Positions 56,349 through 64,000 of a stretch of 64,000 bases of DNA are shown here, one piece after another. Position 1 is the stretch's first letter, and the number at the start of each line of letters is the position of its first letter. The stretch is from NCBI RefSeq assembly GCF_009862265.1, contig NZ_WWGX01000100.1, forward strand, positions 58,038 through 122,037. Reading direction: 5' to 3'. The translations under genes were made by a program, and so were the position numbers. The notes below the pieces were generated by a model. That model was not told where the DNA came from, ran no database searches, and worked only from the letters and a program-made list of their open reading frames with translations. The stretch comes from Streptomyces sp. SID8352. GTDB lineage: Bacteria; Actinomycetota; Actinomycetes; Streptomycetales; Streptomycetaceae.

Positions 56349-56804
56349 TCAGTCCGGCTGCTGGGTCTGCCTCCTGGGCCGCCACACGACCAGCGCGCTG
56401 GTCTGCTGGACCTCCTGGTACGGCACCAGGTCACGGCGGTAGGAGGCGTGCACCGCCGCCTCGCGCTGGCGCATCGCGGTCGCGGCGCCCTCCACGGCGT
56501 CCGACAGCTCCGCCACCCGCGCCTGCAACGCGGCGACCTGGTTCTCCAGTTCGATGATGCGCTTGATCCCGGCCAGGTTGATCCCCTCGTCCTGCGACAA
56601 CTGCTGCACCTGGCGGAGCAGTTCGATGTCGCGGGCCGAGTAGCGCCGGCCACGCCCGGCCGCCCGGTCCGGGGAGACCAGACCGAGGCGGTCGTACTGG
56701 CGCAGGGTCTGCGGGTGCAGGCCGGAGAGCTGGGCCGCCACCGAGATGACGTAGACCGGGGTGTCCTCGGTCAGTTCATACGGATTACGCCGACGACCGT
56801 CCAT
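56349..56804 (-). CDS. hspR: heat shock repressor HspR (MerR family)
   Basis: A 151-residue MerR-type repressor. The N-terminal winged helix reads Y-V-I-S-V-A-A-Q-L-S-G-L-H-P-Q-T-L-R-Q-Y-D, followed by R-R-Y-S-A-R-D-I-E-L-L-R and a C-terminal coiled coil. HspR binds HAIR sites and uses DnaK as corepressor; sites are visible before dnaK and clpB. The ATG at 56804 begins four bases after the dnaJ stop, so it is the last gene of the dnaK-grpE-dnaJ-hspR operon and autoregulates it. Confidence 0.96.
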   Translation of the reverse strand: MDGRRRNPYELTEDTPVYVISVAAQLSGLHPQTLRQYDRLGLVSPDRAAGRGRRYSARDIELLRQVQQLSQDEGINLAGIKRIIELENQVAALQARVAELSDAVEGAATAMRQREAAVHASYRRDLVPYQEVQQTSALVVWRPRRQTQQPD

Positions 56805-56808
56805 CTCC

Positions 56809-57987
56809 TCATGCTCCCTTCGCGGCCTGGAACAGCTCCGCGCGCGGATCCTCGTCCGCGCTCGCCTCGCGATACGCCTCCAGCGCGTCACGAGCTTTCC
56901 CCGTCAGGTCCGTCGGAACACTCACCTCGACGGTGACGAGGAGATCGCCGCGCGAGCCGTCCTTGCGGACCGCGCCCTTGCCCCGGGCACGCATCGTCCG
57001 GCCGTTGGGCGTGCCCGCCGGCAGCTTCAGCGTGACCGGAGGCCCGCCCAGGGTGGGCACGCGCACCTCGCCGCCGAGCGCCGCCTCGGTGAACGTGACG
57101 GGCACGGTGACCGTGAGGTTGTCGCCCCGGCGGCCGAAGACGGGGTGCTCCTTGACGTGGACGACCACGTACAGGTCGCCCGCCGGACCGCCCCGCTCAC
57201 CCGGCGCGCCCTTGCCGCGCAGCCGGATGCGCTGCCCGTCCGACACCCCCGCGGGGATGCGGACCTGCATCGTCCGGGAGGACTTGGCCCGTCCGGAGCC
57301 CTTGCAGACGTCGCAGGGGTTCTCCGCGATCAGGCCGCGGCCCTTGCAGTCCGGGCACGGGTCGGTCAGCGAGAAGCCGCCGCCCGAGCCCCGGGCGACC
57401 TGCCCGGTGCCGACGCAGGTCGGGCACACCCGCGGGGTGCCGTTCTTGTCGCCGGTGCCCGAACAGGCCTTGCAGGGCTGCTGGGACGACATGCGCAGCG
57501 GCACCGTCGCCCCCTCGATGGCCTCGGTGAAGCTGAGGGTGACCTCCGACTCCACGTCCTGGCCGCGCCGCGGCTGGGTGCGGGCGCCCGGCCCGGCGCC
57601 GCCCCGGTTGAACAGGCCCCCGAAGACGTCACCGATCCCGCCGCCGAAGCCGCCGGCCCCGCCCCCGCCCTGGGCGCCCCCGAAGAGGTCGCCCAGGTCG
57701 AAGTTGAAGTTGCCGCCGCCCGCGCCCGGCCCGGGGCGGAAGCCGCCGTTGCCGAACAGGGTGCGGGCCTCGTCGTACTCCTTGCGCTTCTTGGGGTCGC
57801 CGAGGATGTCGTTCGCCTCGGAGATCTCCTTGAACCGCTCCTCCGCACGGGCGTTGCCCTTGTTGGCGTCCGGGTGGAACTCGCGGGCGAGCTTCCGGTA
57901 CGCCTTCTTGATCTCGGCCTCGGTGGCGTCCTTGGGGACGCCGAGAACCTTGTAGTAGTCCTTCTCGATGAAGTCCTTGGTACTCAT
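56809..57987 (-). CDS. dnaJ: molecular chaperone DnaJ
   Basis: A 392-residue type I J-protein. J-domain with R-E-F-H-P-D-A-N-K near residue 36, a Gly/Phe-rich linker (about 75-135), four zinc repeats (C-K-A-C-S-G-T-G, C-P-T-C-V-G-T-G, C-P-D-C-K-G-R-G, C-D-V-C-K-G-S-G) and the C-terminal substrate domain. It is complete. It lies between grpE and hspR, as in other streptomycetes, and delivers clients to DnaK. Confidence 0.97.
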   Translation of the reverse strand: MSTKDFIEKDYYKVLGVPKDATEAEIKKAYRKLAREFHPDANKGNARAEERFKEISEANDILGDPKKRKEYDEARTLFGNGGFRPGPGAGGGNFNFDLGDLFGGAQGGGGAGGFGGGIGDVFGGLFNRGGAGPGARTQPRRGQDVESEVTLSFTEAIEGATVPLRMSSQQPCKACSGTGDKNGTPRVCPTCVGTGQVARGSGGGFSLTDPCPDCKGRGLIAENPCDVCKGSGRAKSSRTMQVRIPAGVSDGQRIRLRGKGAPGERGGPAGDLYVVVHVKEHPVFGRRGDNLTVTVPVTFTEAALGGEVRVPTLGGPPVTLKLPAGTPNGRTMRARGKGAVRKDGSRGDLLVTVEVSVPTDLTGKARDALEAYREASADEDPRAELFQAAKGA

Positions 57988-58020
57988 CCCCGACGTCCCT
58001 CCTTCCTCCTGGTGTCCGGC

Positions 58021-58676
58021 TCAGCCCTCGTCCGGGCCACCGTTCCCCTTGCTCTCCGCGGCGTCGGAACCCGGCTCGCCGTTCTCCTCGGACTTGGCCG
58101 CCTGCGCTCCGGGCTGCGGCTCGGCCACCCCCACCCGCGCGGGGCGGATGGTGCGCTCACCGATGCGGTACCCGGGCTGCAGGATCGCCACGCACGTCGT
58201 CTCCGTGACGTCCGGGGCGTAGGAGTGCATCAGGGCCTCGTGGATCGTCGGGTCGAAGGGCTCGCCCTCCTTGCCGAACTGCTGGAGGCCCATCTTGGCG
58301 ACCACGGTCTCCAGCGACTCGGCGACGGACTTGAACCCGCCGACCAGTTCGCCGTGGTCCCGTGCGCGGCCGATGTCGTCCAGGACGGGCAGCAGTTCGC
58401 CCAGGAGGTTCGCCACGGCGACCTCCTTGACGGCGACGCGGTCCCGCTCGACCCGGCGACGGTAGTTCTGGTACTCGGCCTGGAGGCGCTGGAGGTCCGC
58501 CGTGCGCTCGCCGAGCGCCGTGCGTGCCTGGTCCAGCCGGGCCACCAGGCCCGCGGTCTCGCTAGCGTCCCCGGCCGGGGCCGTCTCCTCGTCGGAGGCG
58601 GCCTTCGGCTCGGCGGCGTCAGGGGCGGCGCCGGAAGGGACGTCGGACTTCTCGTCGAAGCCCGGGGTCTCCTCCG

Positions 58677-58680
<4 letters not shown>
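58021..58680 (-). CDS. grpE: nucleotide exchange factor GrpE
   Basis: A 219-residue GrpE with a long N-terminal coiled coil (about 40-120, with L-Q-R-L-Q-A-E-Y-Q-N-Y-R-R-R-V) and the C-terminal beta domain (P-G-Y-R-I-G-E-R-T-I-R-P-A-R-V). Acidic, disordered tails flank it. It starts with GTG at 58680 and overlaps the dnaK stop by 4 bp (GTGA). It releases ADP from DnaK. Confidence 0.95.
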
Positions 58681-60518
<1,838 letters not shown>

Positions 60519-60537
60519 GGTGAATTCCTCCAGTTGA

Positions 60538-60558
60538 CTTGAGTGGAACAGGCTCAAG
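60538..60558 (-). promoter_or_regulatory. HspR operator (HAIR) upstream of dnaK
   Basis: CTTGAGT (60538-60544), seven bases, GCTCAAG (60552-60558) matches HAIR with one mismatch (ACTCAAG expected). It lies 20-40 bases before the dnaK start, next to a TTGACC hexamer (60581-60586 on the minus strand) that could be the -35 element. Confidence 0.9.
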
Positions 60559-60613
60559 TGTGCACGAGAACCCGGCGACCGGTCAACAGAGGTGAGCGCA
60601 GGGGGCTCAACTC

Positions 60614-61873
<1,260 letters not shown>

Positions 61874-62177
61874 CGCCCCAAAATATGCAGAAAGCGCGCG
61901 AATATCATGATGTGCGACAAACTGCCTGTCCGGGGCGGCGTGGCGCCGCCGCCCACGGGGCCCGCCCGGCACGCCGGCCGCCCTCCGGACGACGCCCCCG
62001 ACGCCCGCCGCGGGCGCCTCGGCGACACAGATCACGGAACTCCTGGCTACAGTGCGGCAGGAGATTGCGGGTAGTCTCGGACCAGCCGGGTAAGTTACCG
62101 CTCAGTAATCTGACCACCCCCACCAGCGGAGTCAGCAGAGCCGCTGCAGAACCGCCTCGCAGGCCCGAGGAGCCCTC
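61874..62177. promoter_or_regulatory. divergent promoter region before the Fe-S oxidoreductase gene
   Basis: A 304-base interval between divergent genes. It includes an AT-rich island (AAAATATGCAGAAAGCGCGC, then GAATATCATGATG) at 61879-61915, likely promoter DNA of the MraY-like gene, and TTAC-N6-GTAA at 62095-62108, a possible operator for the plus-strand gene. TAGTCT near 62072 could be its -10 element. Confidence 0.5.
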
Positions 62178-64000
62178 ATGCAACTCGCCGCGATCATCGT
62201 GTCGCTGGTCCTGACCGTGGTCGGCGTCGCGCTGCTCGCGCGCGCGATCGGCCAGTTCGTCCGGTACTTCCGGCTGGGCCAGCCCGTGCCCGCCGGGACC
62301 CGGACGGACAACCCGTACCAGCGCAGCGTGACCCTGGTCCGGGAGTTCCTCGGCCACACGCGCATGAACCGGTGGGGCGTCGTCGGTGTCGCCCACTGGT
62401 TCGTCGCGGTCGGCTTCCTGACCCTGCCGCCGACGGTCCTGACCGCCTACGGCCAGCTCTTCAAGGCCGACTGGACCCTGCCGGTCCTCGGCGGCTTCCT
62501 GCCCTACGAGATGTACATCGAGTTCATCGGCGCGATGACCGTGCTCGGCATCGCCGTCCTCATCGTGATCCGCCTGCTGAGCCTGCCCTCACGGCCCGGC
62601 CGCAAGTCACGCTTCACCGGCTCGAAGATGGGCCAGGCGTACTTCGTCGAGTACGTCATCCTCGTCATCGGCCTCGCCATCTACACCCTGCGCGGCCTGG
62701 AGGGCGCGCTCCACGGCGTGGACCACTACGAGGCCGCCTACTTCGCCTCGTACCCGCTGGTCCTGGCCCTGGAGGGACTGGATGCCGGCACCCTGCAGAA
62801 CCTGGTCTACCTGACCGCGATGGTGAAGCTGGGCACCACCATGGTCTGGATGATCACGGTCTCGCTCACCCCCAACATGGGCGTCGCCTGGCACCGGTTC
62901 CTGGCCTTCCCCAACATCTGGTTCAAGCGCGACGCCGACGGCGGCACCGCCCTGGGCGCGCTGCGGCCGATGACCTCCGGGGGCAGGCCGATCGACTTCG
63001 CCGACCCGGGCGAGGACGACGTCTTCGGCGTGTCCCAGGTCGAGCAGTTCTCCTGGAAGGGCCTGCTGGACTTCTCCACCTGCACCGAGTGCGGGCGCTG
63101 CCAGTCGCAGTGCCCGGCCTGGAACACCGGCAAGCCGCTCTCCCCCAAGCTGCTCATCATGTCGCTGCGCGACCACGCGCACGCCAAGGCGCCCTACCTG
63201 CTGGCGGGCGGCGGCAGGAGTGCGGAGGGTGAGGAGCGGGCGAGCGGTGAGCAGCTGGCCCAGGTGCCCGCCGCGGCCCTCGCCGAGGCCGGGCGCCCGC
63301 TGGTCGGCCCCCTCGGCGAGCCCACCGGGGACGGTTTCGCGACCGGGGGGGTGATCGACCCCGACGTGCTGTGGTCGTGCACCACCTGCGGCGCCTGCGT
63401 CGAGCAGTGCCCCGTGGACATCGAGCACGTCGACCACATCGTCGACATGCGCCGCTACCAGGTGATGATCGAGTCGTCGTTCCCCTCCGAGGCCGGGACG
63501 ATGCTCAAGAACCTGGAGAAGAAGGGCAACCCCTGGGGCCTGGCGAAGAAGCAGCGGCTCGCCTGGCTCAAGGAGGTCGACTTCGACATCCCGGTCGTCG
63601 GCAAGGACATCGAGGACCTCACCGGGGTCGACTACCTGTACTGGGTGGGCTGCGCGGGCTCCCTGGAGGACCGCGCCAAGAAGACCACCAAGGCCTTCGC
63701 CGAGCTCCTGCACATCGCGGGCGTCTCCTTCGCCGTCATGGGCGGCGACGAGAAGTGCACCGGCGACTCCGCCCGCCGCCTGGGCAACGAGCCCCTCTTC
63801 CAGGAACTCGGCACCGAGAACGTGACGGCCCTCAACGCCGCCTTCGGCGAGGAGACCGACGAGGACGGAAAGGTCACCGAGGACTCCCGCAGGCCCCGCT
63901 CCGCGAAGAGGATCGTCGCCACCTGCCCCCACTGCCTCAACACCCTCGGCAACGAATACCCCCAGCTCGGCGGCGACTACGAGGTCATCCACCACACCCA
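62178..64000 (+). CDS. membrane-bound Fe-S oxidoreductase (heterodisulphide reductase-like), cut by window end
   Basis: At least 607 residues are visible; the 3' end lies beyond the window. About five N-terminal transmembrane helices of the nitrate-reductase-gamma/HdrE type (first at residues 3-24) are followed by two 4Fe-4S motifs, C-T-E-C-G-R-C-Q-S-Q-C-P near residue 302 and C-T-T-C-G-A-C-V-E-Q-C-P near 401, and then CCG-type Cys motifs (G-C-A-G-S, C-P-H-C-L-N-T-L). Such fused proteins pass electrons between the quinone pool and soluble partners, often in fatty acid or lactate oxidation. The ATG at 62178 has GAGGAG six bases upstream. Confidence 0.9.
   Translation, partial: MQLAAIIVSLVLTVVGVALLARAIGQFVRYFRLGQPVPAGTRTDNPYQRSVTLVREFLGHTRMNRWGVVGVAHWFVAVGFLTLPPTVLTAYGQLFKADWTLPVLGGFLPYEMYIEFIGAMTVLGIAVLIVIRLLSLPSRPGRKSRFTGSKMGQAYFVEYVILVIGLAIYTLRGLEGALHGVDHYEAAYFASYPLVLALEGLDAGTLQNLVYLTAMVKLGTTMVWMITVSLTPNMGVAWHRFLAFPNIWFKRDADGGTALGALRPMTSGGRPIDFADPGEDDVFGVSQVEQFSWKGLLDFSTCTECGRCQSQCPAWNTGKPLSPKLLIMSLRDHAHAKAPYLLAGGGRSAEGEERASGEQLAQVPAAALAEAGRPLVGPLGEPTGDGFATGGVIDPDVLWSCTTCGACVEQCPVDIEHVDHIVDMRRYQVMIESSFPSEAGTMLKNLEKKGNPWGLAKKQRLAWLKEVDFDIPVVGKDIEDLTGVDYLYWVGCAGSLEDRAKKTTKAFAELLHIAGVSFAVMGGDEKCTGDSARRLGNEPLFQELGTENVTALNAAFGEETDEDGKVTEDSRRPRSAKRIVATCPHCLNTLGNEYPQLGGDYEVIHHT

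Overview
The window is chromosomal DNA of a streptomycete (order Streptomycetales). The base composition is very GC-rich, third codon positions are almost all G or C, GTG and TTG starts are common, and purine-rich ribosome binding sites precede most genes. The gene order RCK protein, ask-asd, recR, ybaB, Ser/Thr kinase, purA, kynurenine genes, fba, pyrE, speE-like, clpB, hspR-dnaJ-grpE-dnaK is, from memory, that of the core chromosome of Streptomyces coelicolor around SCO3610-SCO3672. I did not run a comparison.

Layout. 1-9 kb: NfeD-like protein, a two-RCK membrane protein, an S9 peptidase, SURF1, and a SigE-type sigma factor coupled to its membrane partner. 9-13.5 kb: the aspartate pathway pair ask-asd, then a DUF5063 protein, RecR and YbaB. 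13.7-25.2 kb: a SLATT-like membrane protein, a small conserved protein, a Ser/Thr kinase, a class III aminotransferase, a GntR regulator, two proteins of unknown function, PurA, a diacylglycerol-kinase-like protein and a P450. 25.8-32.7 kb: two paralogous NarL-type two-component systems in tandem; the second is the end of a fully overlapping operon that starts with a secreted hydrolase and an acyltransferase. 32.8-36.2 kb: tryptophan-to-anthranilate genes (formamidase, kynureninase, tryptophan 2,3-dioxygenase). 36.3-43.5 kb: DUF3151, Fba, aldose epimerase and PyrE, an SRPBCC protein with a long disordered tail, a membrane spermidine-synthase-like protein and DUF2617. 43.5-45.1 kb is a repeat-rich stretch with no convincing gene. 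45.1-50.5 kb: a Gly/Cys-rich membrane miniprotein, an aminotransferase, a TA-flanked miniature inverted-repeat element, a YbjN protein and ClpB.

The least ordinary part is 51.0-56.1 kb, between clpB and hspR. A short operon encoding a small exported peptide and a ligand-less Rieske-like protein is divergent from the first of three paralogous regulators (TrmB-like N-terminal region, LuxR C-terminal helix-turn-helix). Regulators two and three are convergent and overlap by 47 bp. A fourth LuxR protein with a receiver that has lost its phospho-acceptor follows, and a 19-bp perfect hairpin closes the segment. I read this as a possible peptide-linked regulatory module. The function is inference.

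From 56.3 kb to the end lie the HspR heat-shock operon (dnaK-grpE-dnaJ-hspR), a degenerate MraY/WecA-type membrane protein with a hexanucleotide-repeat tail, and a membrane Fe-S oxidoreductase cut by the window end. HspR operators (HAIR) stand upstream of both dnaK and clpB, so one repressor links two loci that flank the regulator island.
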